Shown here: positions 1 to 5,541 of the stretch, one piece after another | Position numbering within the stretch: the first letter of the stretch is position 1 | How the letters are laid out: each line of letters starts with the position of its first letter | Source of the DNA: JBHEMK01 sp046262635 | GTDB taxonomy: Bacteria; Actinomycetota; Thermoleophilia; Gaiellales; Gaiellaceae | NCBI GenBank assembly: GCA_046262635.1 | Contig: JBHEMK010000178.1 | Span: 1 to 9,305, forward strand | Direction: 5' to 3' | DNA length: 9,305 nucleotides | The notes under the pieces: generated by a model | Told to the model about the DNA's origin: nothing | Seen by the model: the letters and a program-made list of their open reading frames with translations, nothing else | Database searches by the model: none | Made by a program: the position numbers and the translations under genes

Positions 1-94
1 CGCTCGCCGACGAGCGGCTTCGGGTCGATCACGAGCCAGGGCTCGCGCTCGGCGGCGAGCACGTCGCCGTCTTGCGGGAGAAGGACGATGAGCT
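1..94 (-). pseudogene. Aminoglycoside phosphotransferase-like fragment (runs off the left edge)
   Basis: Read on the minus strand, this piece gives VLAAEREPWLVIDPKPLVGE. That closely resembles the segment just after the catalytic loop of the APH(6)/streptomycin 6-kinase family, enzymes that phosphorylate aminoglycosides or related small molecules. In the family this segment follows a loop of the form H-x-D-L-H-x-x-N, carrying the catalytic Asp and a metal-binding Asn. Here the equivalent stretch reads LLPQDGDVLAA: Leu-His and Asn are missing, about nine bases short. Upstream there is no APH N-terminal lobe, only nitrilase-like sequence in the same frame. The rest of the C-terminal lobe would lie outside the window. 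I infer a broken remnant rather than a working kinase. Assignment rests on motif memory, not a search. Confidence 0.5.
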
Positions 95-363
95 GCCCTC
101 GGGATCGAAAGACGAGGCTCGTAGTCGAACACTTCTCGTGACCATCACGGCGTCTGTGGTCGAGCCCCCGATGAGCGTGATGCCGAGCGTGCGCGCCCAG
201 CCGGCCATCGCGCCGACGGACTCACCGCCTTCGAGCGGCTCGGCACCAGCGCGGTTGGTCTTCGGGCCGCCGATCAGATTCCACGCCTCCGCGAGCACGA
301 CGACACGGCACCGCCCGACGCGGCCCGAGCCACGAGCCGCCCGGCCTGCTCCAGGTCTGGCAT
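95..363 (-). pseudogene. Nitrilase / carbon-nitrogen hydrolase N-terminal remnant, multiply frameshifted
   Basis: Three minus-strand frames must be joined to read one family. Frame 1 from the ATG at 361-363 gives DLEQAGRLVARAASGGA. After a missing base near 302-304 it continues VVLAEAWNLIGGPKTN and later GWARTLGITLIGGST. After another near 146-148 it reads DGHEKCSTTSLVF. A compensating insertion and deletion at about 95-110 turn the expected FDPEGQL into FRSRGQL. This matches the first half of carbon-nitrogen hydrolases, which split nitriles or amides: the LPEAWN region carries the catalytic Glu. The first beta strand (MxxAxxQ) is absent, and the Lys and Cys of the catalytic triad lie beyond the break. 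Real decay is likely, but indel errors in the source assembly could mimic it. Confidence 0.55.
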
Positions 364-370
364 GGCCAGA
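356..370. promoter_or_regulatory. Perfect inverted repeat TCTGGC-atg-GCCAGA
   Basis: A six-base perfect inverted repeat with a three-base spacer lies 30 bases upstream of the CoA-binding protein gene and over the start of the nitrilase remnant. It could be an operator, since many dimeric regulators bind such short dyads. A repeat this short in GC-rich DNA can also be chance, and no second copy was noticed in the window. Confidence 0.15.
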
Positions 371-399
371 GGATACGCCGCGGACGGTACGCTCGCCGC

Positions 400-798
400 A
401 TGCGCACCGCCGCCGAGATCCTGCGTGAGGCCCGGACGATCGCGATCGTCGGCGCGTCGCCCCGCCCAGACCGGCCGAGCTACGGGGTCATGTCCTACCT
501 CCTGCGCGCCGGCTACCGCTGCATCCCGGTGCGGCCGCGCGACTGCGACGAGGTGCTCGGCATCCCGTGCGCGAGCACGCTCGCCGAGATCGAGGAGCCG
601 GTCGACCTCGTCGACGTCTTCCGCCGCCCGGAGTTCTGCCCGGACGTCGCGCGCGAAGCGGCTGCGATCGGGGCGTCGGGTGTGTGGCTCCAGCTCGGCA
701 TCATCTCGCCCGAGGCGCGCATCGTCGCGCGCCGGAGCGGAATGGATTACGTCGAGAACGCCTGCACGGCGATCGTCCACCGACGGGAGCTGCAGTGA
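400..798 (+). CDS. CoA-binding domain protein (YccU family)
   Basis: A 132-residue single-domain protein with a Rossmann-like CoA-binding fold. The nucleotide-binding loop is visible as IAIVGASPRPDRPSYGVM at residues 14-31, followed by the second strand GYRCIPVRP at 38-46, an EEPVDLVDVFRRPE strand-helix at 65-78, VWLQLGI at 95-101 and a closing segment around Asn120-Ala-Cys. This order and length fit the CoA_binding_2 / YccU family, whose members bind CoA; no enzyme activity is established for the stand-alone proteins. The ATG at 400 starts directly at the family's usual N-terminus. No Shine-Dalgarno sequence precedes it, so the mRNA may be leaderless. The stop overlaps the GTG of the next small gene, implying translational coupling. 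Confidence 0.85.
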   Translation: MRTAAEILREARTIAIVGASPRPDRPSYGVMSYLLRAGYRCIPVRPRDCDEVLGIPCASTLAEIEEPVDLVDVFRRPEFCPDVAREAAAIGASGVWLQLGIISPEARIVARRSGMDYVENACTAIVHRRELQ

Positions 799-947
799 AG
801 CCAGTCTACTGGAAGCCGAGCTATCCGACCCGGTCGATGCGGGAGCGCGCGTGGGCCAAACGTTCGCTCGCGCGGGAGCAGGATCTTGCCCGCGCCCGCA
901 AACCGGGCCCCTTCGCGCGAGTCCGTGCGCGGCTCCGCGGCGAATAG
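795..947 (+). CDS. Small basic hypothetical protein, coupled to the CoA-binding protein
   Basis: A 50-residue reading frame starts at GTG 795-797, so its start overlaps the TGA of the upstream gene (GTGA junction), a common arrangement for translationally coupled genes. It begins VKPVYWKPSYPTRSMRERAW and continues with a run of Arg, Lys and Ala (residues 16-50), giving a strongly basic, probably helical peptide with no hydrophobic segment. I do not recognise the family. Third codon positions are mostly G or C, as in neighbouring genes. It could be an RNA- or membrane-surface-binding peptide, but nothing in the sequence shows this. The tight overlap is the main support for it being real. Confidence 0.5.
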   Translation: MKPVYWKPSYPTRSMRERAWAKRSLAREQDLARARKPGPFARVRARLRGE

Positions 948-1057
948 TTGATCCAGGCAATCTTGGTTCGAGGCGGCACTGCCGGTTCCACCGGGAACGG
1001 CCTGGGGCGACCCCGCCGTGACCCGCCGGCCGCCGCCCCTGACCCGAAGATGTTCGA

Positions 1058-1082
1058 GGGCGGCGGGCACCTCCCGCCGCCC
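1058..1082 (-). terminator. GC-rich hairpin after the tRNA gene
   Basis: A perfect ten-base-pair stem (GGGCGGCGGG at 1058-1067 with CCCGCCGCCC at 1073-1082) closes a five-base loop. On the minus strand it begins six bases after the tRNA discriminator base, so it is well placed to end tRNA transcription. No U-tract follows on either strand, so it may slow or process the transcript rather than act as a classic intrinsic terminator. It also lies downstream of the gene ending at 947 on the plus strand. Confidence 0.45.
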
Positions 1083-1087
1083 CGCCA

Positions 1088-1161
1088 TCGGGGTGCCCAG
1101 ATTCGAACTGGGGACCTCTCCGACCCGAACGGAGCGCGCTACCAGGCTGCGCTACACCCCG
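1088..1161 (-). tRNA. tRNA-Pro (anticodon CGG)
   Basis: The minus strand folds into a full cloverleaf. The acceptor CGGGGTG pairs with CACCCCG, and the D arm is GCGC-AGCCTGGTA-GCGC. The anticodon stem CTCCG/CGGAG carries the loop TTCGGGT, giving anticodon CGG. The T arm is CCCAG-TTCGAAT-CTGGG, and the discriminator base is A. The anticodon reads proline CCG, a preferred codon in GC-rich genomes. The 3' CCA is not encoded, so it must be added by nucleotidyltransferase. A weak -10-like TAACCT (plus-strand 1172-1177) lies just upstream of the mature 5' end, without a matching -35. The gene stands alone between protein genes on the opposite strand. Confidence 0.95.
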
Positions 1162-1267
1162 AGCCGAGGGAAGGTTAGCGGCTCCGTCACGCTTCCGGCG
1201 CTCGTCGGCACGGTCCCCTGACACTTCTCCGGCTACGTTGTCTTGTACGGCAACGAAGGAGGACACG

Positions 1268-1615
1268 GTGAACGTGGTGACACTGATCGGCAATCTCGCG
1301 ACGGATGTCGAACTGAAGGAGATCGGCAGCGACAAGAAGGTTGCGAGCTTCCTGCTCGCGGTGCAGCGGGCGACCAGGGACTCGGAGGCTGACTTCGTCT
1401 GGGTCTCGGCGTGGGACAGGCAGGCAGAAACGTGCGCGGCGTACCTGGTCAAGGGCAGGCAGGTCGCCGTCGACGGGCGCCTCAAGAGTCGATCGTGGGA
1501 AGAAGAGGGGCGTCGGCGCGACGCGATCGAGGTCGTGGCGAACCGGGTCCAGTTCCTCTCGCCGCCGCCGGGCGAGCTCGCTGACGTGGTCCCATTCGCG
1601 GCGACAGCTGACTAA
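1268..1615 (+). CDS. ssb: Single-stranded DNA-binding protein, short form
   Basis: A 115-residue OB-fold protein. Family landmarks are the start NVVTLIGNLATDVELKEIG (strand 1), ASFLLAVQRA, FVWVSAWDRQAETCAAYLVKG and QVAVDGRLKSRSWEEEG, ending at VVANRVQFLS near residue 98. These match bacterial SSB, which coats ssDNA in replication, repair and recombination. GTG 1268 is chosen because a strong AAGGAGG lies at 1256-1262, five bases before it; the earlier in-frame GTG at 1238 has no such site. Full-length SSBs continue through a Gly/Pro-rich linker to an acidic tip ending in IPF. Here the protein stops after PPPGELADVVPFAATAD, with no acidic tip, so it looks like a tailless paralogue rather than the main replicative SSB. 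Confidence 0.85.
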   Translation: MNVVTLIGNLATDVELKEIGSDKKVASFLLAVQRATRDSEADFVWVSAWDRQAETCAAYLVKGRQVAVDGRLKSRSWEEEGRRRDAIEVVANRVQFLSPPPGELADVVPFAATAD

Positions 1616-1670
1616 CGAGGCCCACAGGGTTCTCGCGCGCGCCACCACTTGCGCTTCCCCGACGGCCCTC

Positions 1671-2528
1671 TCAGAGCTGCCGCTCGGTGAGGAACCACTG
1701 AATCGCTTCCAGGCACGCGTCCGGACGCTCGCCGATCAGCAGGTGGCCGCAGTCTGGGATCACCCGCAGGGGCGCACCAAGGCGGCGGGCGTAGTCGAAC
1801 GCGTCCGCGAGGGGGAGCTGGGTATCCTCGGAGCCCCAGAGCACGAGGGTGGGACACCGGATCCCTGCGAGCTCCTTGCGTGGGTCATCCCGGACGAGCG
1901 CGCGCCAGGCGGTGCCGATATCGGTGTGGAGCGTATGACCGACCAGGAAGCCATCCACTGCGCGCGGTGAGAGCTGGCCCGGGTCGGCGGCAAGCCAATA
2001 GCCGAAGGCGAGCGTGCGCAGGAGGCGGCTCCGCCCGATCGTCCCGCGGCGGGCAGCGACGCGCCGCCCGGGCTTCAGCATTCCGACGATCATCAGGGCG
2101 CGGCGGGCCTGTTCGGACGTCGACGAGATCCCGGCCGCGGACGCGATCACGAGGCCCGAGACTGCCTCGGGCCGGCGCAGCGCGAGCCGAACGGCGACCG
2201 TGCCCCCGAGGGAGTGCCCCACAACCGGTGCTGGCAGCGCCTCCTCCTGGTCGAGTACCGCCGCGACCGTGTCCGCAAAAGGCGCAAGCGTCGGGGCGGC
2301 CGCCGCGGGCGCCGACCCGCCGTGCCCCGGCAACTCGGGAACGAGCAGCCTGCGCGTCCGCGCCAGCTCGGGCGCGAGCTCGCTCCAGTTCGCGGCTGAG
2401 CCGCCGAGCCCGTGGACGAGGGTGAGCGGCGGACCCTCCCCTCCGACGAAGTAGCGGATGGGCACACCACGGTGATCGGCCCAACGCTCCTCGAATCCTT
2501 CGAGCGGCAGTTTTGCGTCCGTCCTCAT
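1671..2528 (-). CDS. Alpha/beta hydrolase fold protein
   Basis: A 285-residue alpha/beta hydrolase. The oxyanion segment LVHGLGGSAANW lies at 37-48, LLVPELPGHGGS at 61-72 precedes the nucleophile elbow, and the elbow VGHSLGG (103-109) supplies Ser106. A cap region spans about 130-215, then LVLWGSEDTQLPL (228-240) supplies the acid Asp235, and CGHLL (260-264) supplies the base His262. The triad is complete and the length typical. The family includes esterases, C-C bond hydrolases and haloperoxidase-like enzymes; the sequence does not fix the substrate. There is no signal peptide, so it should be cytoplasmic. The ATG at 2526-2528 fits the start of the fold, though only a weak ribosome site precedes it. 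It converges with ssb and is divergent from the 2548 leader. Confidence 0.85.
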   Translation of the reverse strand: MRTDAKLPLEGFEERWADHRGVPIRYFVGGEGPPLTLVHGLGGSAANWSELAPELARTRRLLVPELPGHGGSAPAAAAPTLAPFADTVAAVLDQEEALPAPVVGHSLGGTVAVRLALRRPEAVSGLVIASAAGISSTSEQARRALMIVGMLKPGRRVAARRGTIGRSRLLRTLAFGYWLAADPGQLSPRAVDGFLVGHTLHTDIGTAWRALVRDDPRKELAGIRCPTLVLWGSEDTQLPLADAFDYARRLGAPLRVIPDCGHLLIGERPDACLEAIQWFLTERQL

Positions 2529-2541
2529 CTGGCACTATTCT
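2513..2541 (+). promoter_or_regulatory. Sigma-70-like promoter (TTGCGT - 17 - TATTCT)
   Basis: TTGCGT at 2513-2518 and TATTCT at 2536-2541 are separated by 17 bases, close to the vegetative consensus and unusually AT-rich for the surroundings. Transcription would begin near 2547-2549 and read into the structured leader before the 56-residue protein gene. The promoter overlaps the start of the divergent hydrolase gene. Confidence 0.5.
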
Positions 2542-2547
2542 TCGGTG

Positions 2548-2648
2548 CGATGAATGCTTTGGAGGGACAGGCGCTCTGATGCCTGTCGACACCACGACCG
2601 AGGGACGCTCTTCGCCTGCCCGTGCGCTTTTCGTCGGCGGGCTTTTTT
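2548..2648 (+). ncRNA. Candidate structured leader RNA / attenuator
   Basis: About 100 bases run from the predicted start site to an intrinsic terminator. A perfect seven-base-pair hairpin (GACAGGC 2566-2572, GCCTGTC 2581-2587) has an eight-base loop. A GAGGGAC motif occurs twice, at 2562-2568 and 2600-2606, each time followed by GCTC. The RNA ends in a stem with a T run, 13 bases before a strong ribosome site. Two tiny open frames sit inside: ATG 2550-TGA 2579 (nine residues) and an overlapping ATG 2579-TGA 2689 (36 residues), which crosses the terminator. I compared it from memory with yybP-ykoY, T-box, ydaO, fluoride and glutamine motifs and found no convincing match. It may be an attenuated leader, a new riboswitch class or a free small RNA. 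Confidence 0.4.
2614..2648 (+). terminator. Intrinsic terminator or attenuator before the 56-residue gene
   Basis: GCCTGCC (2614-2620) pairs with GGCGGGC (2636-2642), seven base pairs including one G-U. A small inner stem GCG/CGT may stack within it. Six T residues follow directly at 2643-2648. This is the clearest intrinsic-terminator signature in the window, yet it lies upstream of a gene rather than after one, so it may act as a conditional stop. Confidence 0.6.
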
Positions 2649-2673
2649 GTATCCCATTTCAAGGAGGACCGGC

Positions 2674-2844
2674 ATGCCGAATCACCTGACGCCTGAAGAG
2701 CTCTCGAAGGAACTCGGTATCGACCAGCAGGAAGTGATCCGCGTCTGTCTCGAGGAAGGCGTACCGATCTACCACGGGAAGATCGACAAGTACCTGTTCC
2801 AGGCTCAGCTCCAGGCGCTGGGCGCACTGCCGCAGCGACACTAG
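2674..2844 (+). CDS. Small helix-turn-helix-like protein (56 aa)
   Basis: A 56-residue protein starting at ATG 2674, with AAGGAGG (2660-2666) seven bases upstream. The body LTPEELSKELGIDQQEVIRV (residues 5-24) has the helix-turn-helix pattern of small DNA-binding domains: a helix, a GI-type turn, then a second helix. It is followed by CLEEGVPIYHGKIDKYLF, which could form a short hairpin wing as in excisionase/MerR-like domains. The IF2 N-terminal domain is another possible relative. No exact family is recognised. It may be a small regulator or adaptor. It is preceded by a promoter, a structured leader and a terminator, so its expression looks controlled. It converges with ku, and only seven bases separate the two stop codons. 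Confidence 0.65.
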   Translation: MPNHLTPEELSKELGIDQQEVIRVCLEEGVPIYHGKIDKYLFQAQLQALGALPQRH

Positions 2845-2851
2845 GCAGCCG

Positions 2852-3703
2852 CTAGGCCGACTTGCGGCCCGCCGCGCGCTTGCGCGACGGAGCCTTTGGA
2901 GCCCGCGGCGCAGGAGTCGGCTTCCTGCGGTCCTGGGCGTCGGCGACGCTGCGACGCAGCGCCTCCATCAGATCGACTACGGGCGTCTCGGGCGCAGGCT
3001 CCGGCCGCTTGATCTCCTCGCCTGACAGCTTGGCCTCGAGCATCGCCCTGAGGTCGCGGCGGTACTCGTTCTCGAATTGGGTCGGATCCCATGCGCCGGC
3101 GAGGCTCGCAATCACCTGGCCGGCCAGCTCGAGCTCCGGCGCCTTCACGTCAGTTTCGGTGACGGCCTCCTCAATCTCGGCCTTCGAGCGGACATCCTCG
3201 GCGAAGTAGAGCGTCTCGAGTACAAGCGCCTTCTCCTGCGCCCGGACGAGACAGAGATTCTCCTTGCCCCAGAGCACGAACTTACCGATCGCGGCCGTTC
3301 CGGACTCCTCCATCGCGCGGAGCAGCAGCACGTACGGACGGCGCTGTGCCACGGCGCTCGACGGGGCGAGGTAATAGGTGCGGTCGAAATAGACCGGGTC
3401 GACTTCGTCGAGCTTGACAAAGCGGATGATCTCGATCGACTGCGAGCGCTGAAGGGCGACCGATTCGAGGTCCGACTCCTCGACGAGCACGAACTCGCCC
3501 TTGGCGACCTCCCAACCCTTGACGAGCTCCTCCGGCTCGACGTCGCGCTCGTGGAACGGGCACCACCGCTTCTGCTTGATCGGTGTTCCGCACTCGCGGT
3601 GGAGCGTGCGGAAGGCGATGTCGGACCGCTGCGTGGCCAGGGCCAGCCCGATCGGGATGTTGACCAAGCCGAAGCTGATGGATCCGTTCCAGATCGTCCG
3701 CAT
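2852..3703 (-). CDS. ku: Ku protein, non-homologous end joining
   Basis: A 283-residue bacterial Ku. It forms a homodimeric ring on double-strand break ends and recruits ligase D. The N-terminus MRTIWNGSISFGLVNIPIGL is the family hallmark. FRTLHRECGTPIKQKRWCPF (31-50) carries the typical Cys pair, and the beta-barrel segments IEIIRFVKLDEVDPVYFDRTYYL (90-112) and IGKFVLWGKENLCLVR (139-154) follow. DPTQFENEYRRDLRAML (206-222) ends the core. Residues 257-283 form a Lys/Arg/Pro/Ala-rich tail of the kind that aids DNA binding in many bacterial Ku proteins. The ATG at 3701-3703 follows GGAGG by four bases. No ligD gene lies in the window. It is divergent from the acyl-CoA synthetase operon. Confidence 0.97.
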   Translation of the reverse strand: MRTIWNGSISFGLVNIPIGLALATQRSDIAFRTLHRECGTPIKQKRWCPFHERDVEPEELVKGWEVAKGEFVLVEESDLESVALQRSQSIEIIRFVKLDEVDPVYFDRTYYLAPSSAVAQRRPYVLLLRAMEESGTAAIGKFVLWGKENLCLVRAQEKALVLETLYFAEDVRSKAEIEEAVTETDVKAPELELAGQVIASLAGAWDPTQFENEYRRDLRAMLEAKLSGEEIKRPEPAPETPVVDLMEALRRSVADAQDRRKPTPAPRAPKAPSRKRAAGRKSA

Positions 3704-3767
3704 GCCGCCTCCGGATTGTAGTCGCGGACGGCTCGTTTCTCTTTCTCTTCGACTTTCCCTCCCCGAG

Positions 3768-3773
3768 TACGAT
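3768..3773 (+). promoter_or_regulatory. Possible -10 (TACGAT) for a leaderless acyl-CoA synthetase mRNA
   Basis: TACGAT ends nine bases before the ATG at 3783, so transcription would start at or just before the start codon. No Shine-Dalgarno sequence lies before that ATG, which supports a leaderless transcript, common in actinobacteria. No good -35 sits at 17 bases; TTCGAC at 3748-3753 is only 14 bases away. The flanking DNA (3735-3764) is almost all pyrimidine. Confidence 0.3.
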
Positions 3774-3782
3774 TTGCGGCAG

Positions 3783-5531
3783 ATGACGTCCGCCTCCCGC
3801 TCGGTGCCCCCGGGGACTCCAACCGCGGGCGCCAGAACCGCACCGGTGCTCTGGCGCTACGCCGTCGCCGAGCACCGGAGCACGCCGGCCTTTGCCGCCG
3901 AAGGGCCCGGCGGCTGGAGCGAGGTGAGCTGGTTGGAAGCCGGTCGCCGGGTCGAGGCACTGGCGAACGGATTGCTCGCACACGGCATCGGCCGCGGCGA
4001 GGCCGTCGCGATCCTGGCGCGGACGTCGCTCGAATGGGCGCTGCTCGACTGGGCCTCGATGTCGGTCGGAGCGGTCATCGTCGGCCTTTATCCGACGAGC
4101 TCGGCGGAGGAATGCGCCTACATCCTGGCCCACGCGGACGCGGTGCTCGCCTTCGTCGAGGATGACGACCAGCTGGCGAAGATCCGGCGATTCCACGGCG
4201 ACCTGCCGAAGCTGCGGGAGCTGATCCCGTTGGGGGGGCTCGACCGCCTCGAAGCCGAGGGACGTGAATATGCTGACGCGAACCAGGGCGCGCTCGCGGC
4301 GGCTGTGGCGGCGGTCCGCGAGGACGATCTCGCCACCTTGATCTACACGTCCGGCACGACCGGATCGCCAAAGGGATGCATGCTCACCCACCGGAATCTC
4401 TTCGCCGCAGCCACACGCGTCGAGCGGGGGTTGACACGCGCGGACGACGTCGTGCTCCTCTTCCTTCCGCTCGCGCACAGCTTCGGCCGGCTCGTCCACC
4501 AGTCTGCCGCCTTCCACGGCTACACCATCGCCTTCTGCGCCGACCCGAGCCGGACGGCCGACGCGTTGACGGCTGTCCGGCCGACCGTCCTACCGGCCGT
4601 GCCGCGCGTCTTCGAGAAGATCCACGCGGGCGTCGTCGCGCAGATCGAGCAGTCCGGCGGGGCGAAGCGCGCGATCGGCCGCTGGGGACTCCGGATCGGC
4701 GCCCGCGCAAGCAGCCTCCGGCTCACGGGCAACCCCGAAGGCCTTCGGCTTCGAGTGCAGGAGCGGATCGCCGACCGGCTGGTCTTCTCACAGGTGAGGC
4801 GGAGACTCGGGGGACGGATGCGGCTCGGCGTCTCCGGCGCGGCGCCGCTCGCAACCGACGTGCTCCAGTTCTTCCACGCGCTCGGCCTCCTCGTGGTCGA
4901 GGGCTACGGCCTGACGGAGACGTCAAGCTCCACAACGGCGAACCACCCAGATGCTTTCCGGTTCGGCACGGTGGGCCAGCCGGTCGAAGGCTGCGAGGTG
5001 AGGCTCGCCGAGGACGGCGAGATCCTCGTCCGCAGCGACACAGTCTTCGCCGGCTACCACAAGGATCCCGATGCGACGCGGGTCGCGCTCAGCGACGAGG
5101 GCTGGCTGCGCACCGGCGATGTCGGGGAGATCGACGTTGACGGCTTTCTCAAGATCACCGACCGCAAGAAGGACCTGATCATCACCGCTGGCGGCAAGAA
5201 CGTCGCGCCGCAGACCCTCGAGAATGCGCTCAAAGCCTCGCGCTTCGTTTCGCAGGCACTCGTCGTCGGCGACCGGCGGCCTTACATCGCGGCGCTCGTC
5301 ACGCTCGAGGAGGCCGAGGTCGCGACAGCCGGGCGCGACCCACGGGAGCTCGTCCAGGAGCATGTCGACGGCGTCAACCGCGGCCGGGGCCGCGTCGAGC
5401 AGATCAAGCGCTTCGCCATCCTGCCGCGCGACTTCACGCAGGAAGACGGCGAGCTGACGCCGACTCTGAAGCTGAAGCGCCGTGTCATCATCGAGCGCTT
5501 CTCCGCCGAGATCGAAGCGCTTTACCGCTAG
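3783..5531 (+). CDS. Long-chain fatty-acid-CoA ligase (AMP-forming, FadD15-like)
   Basis: A 582-residue ANL-superfamily enzyme that activates a long-chain fatty acid with ATP, then transfers it to CoA. All core motifs are present. The P-loop YTSGTTGSPKG is at 188-198, LFLPLAHSFGR is in the mid-domain, and the adenine/acyl motif GYGLTET is at 374-380. GWLRTGD at 440-446 carries the ribose-binding Asp446, and the hinge ITDRKKDLI is at 458-466. LTPTLKLKR at 558-566 places the likely catalytic Lys at 563. The length fits FadD15-type ligases (about 600 residues). ATG 3783 is chosen because the N-terminus aligns with the family; the frame is open further upstream, but that part overlaps ku and reads unlike the family. 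First gene of a three-gene operon; the next starts 10 bases after its stop. Confidence 0.93.
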   Translation: MTSASRSVPPGTPTAGARTAPVLWRYAVAEHRSTPAFAAEGPGGWSEVSWLEAGRRVEALANGLLAHGIGRGEAVAILARTSLEWALLDWASMSVGAVIVGLYPTSSAEECAYILAHADAVLAFVEDDDQLAKIRRFHGDLPKLRELIPLGGLDRLEAEGREYADANQGALAAAVAAVREDDLATLIYTSGTTGSPKGCMLTHRNLFAAATRVERGLTRADDVVLLFLPLAHSFGRLVHQSAAFHGYTIAFCADPSRTADALTAVRPTVLPAVPRVFEKIHAGVVAQIEQSGGAKRAIGRWGLRIGARASSLRLTGNPEGLRLRVQERIADRLVFSQVRRRLGGRMRLGVSGAAPLATDVLQFFHALGLLVVEGYGLTETSSSTTANHPDAFRFGTVGQPVEGCEVRLAEDGEILVRSDTVFAGYHKDPDATRVALSDEGWLRTGDVGEIDVDGFLKITDRKKDLIITAGGKNVAPQTLENALKASRFVSQALVVGDRRPYIAALVTLEEAEVATAGRDPRELVQEHVDGVNRGRGRVEQIKRFAILPRDFTQEDGELTPTLKLKRRVIIERFSAEIEALYR

Positions 5532-5541
5532 AAAGGGATTC

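Noticed and set aside
980..1005. Imperfect inverted repeat around GGTTCC...GGGAACGG
   Set aside because: Only five contiguous pairs with mismatches beyond; not distinguishable from chance in this base composition.
1236..1255. CGTTG...CAACG inverted repeat just before the ssb ribosome site
   Set aside because: A five-base-pair stem with a ten-base loop is too weak to claim as a regulatory hairpin.
274..1485. Long minus-strand open frame across the CoA-binding gene, tRNA and ssb
   Set aside because: It runs antisense through a clear tRNA and two recognised genes, and most of its product has no motif; such open frames are common opposite GC-rich genes. Its last 29 codons do contain the start of the nitrilase remnant.
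2548..2612. Leader as a yybP-ykoY (manganese) riboswitch
   Set aside because: The CTTTGGAG stretch is superficially similar, but the paired closing strand and the conserved internal-loop sequences of that class are not found.
3715..3720. TACAAT on the minus strand as the ku -10 element
   Set aside because: It sits immediately before the ku ribosome site, so transcription from it would start within or after that site, and no -35 is found 17 bases upstream.
3282..4517. Long minus-strand open frame across ku and the acyl-CoA synthetase
   Set aside because: It overlaps two unambiguous genes in another frame or strand, and its Arg/Gly/Asp-rich product has no recognisable domain.
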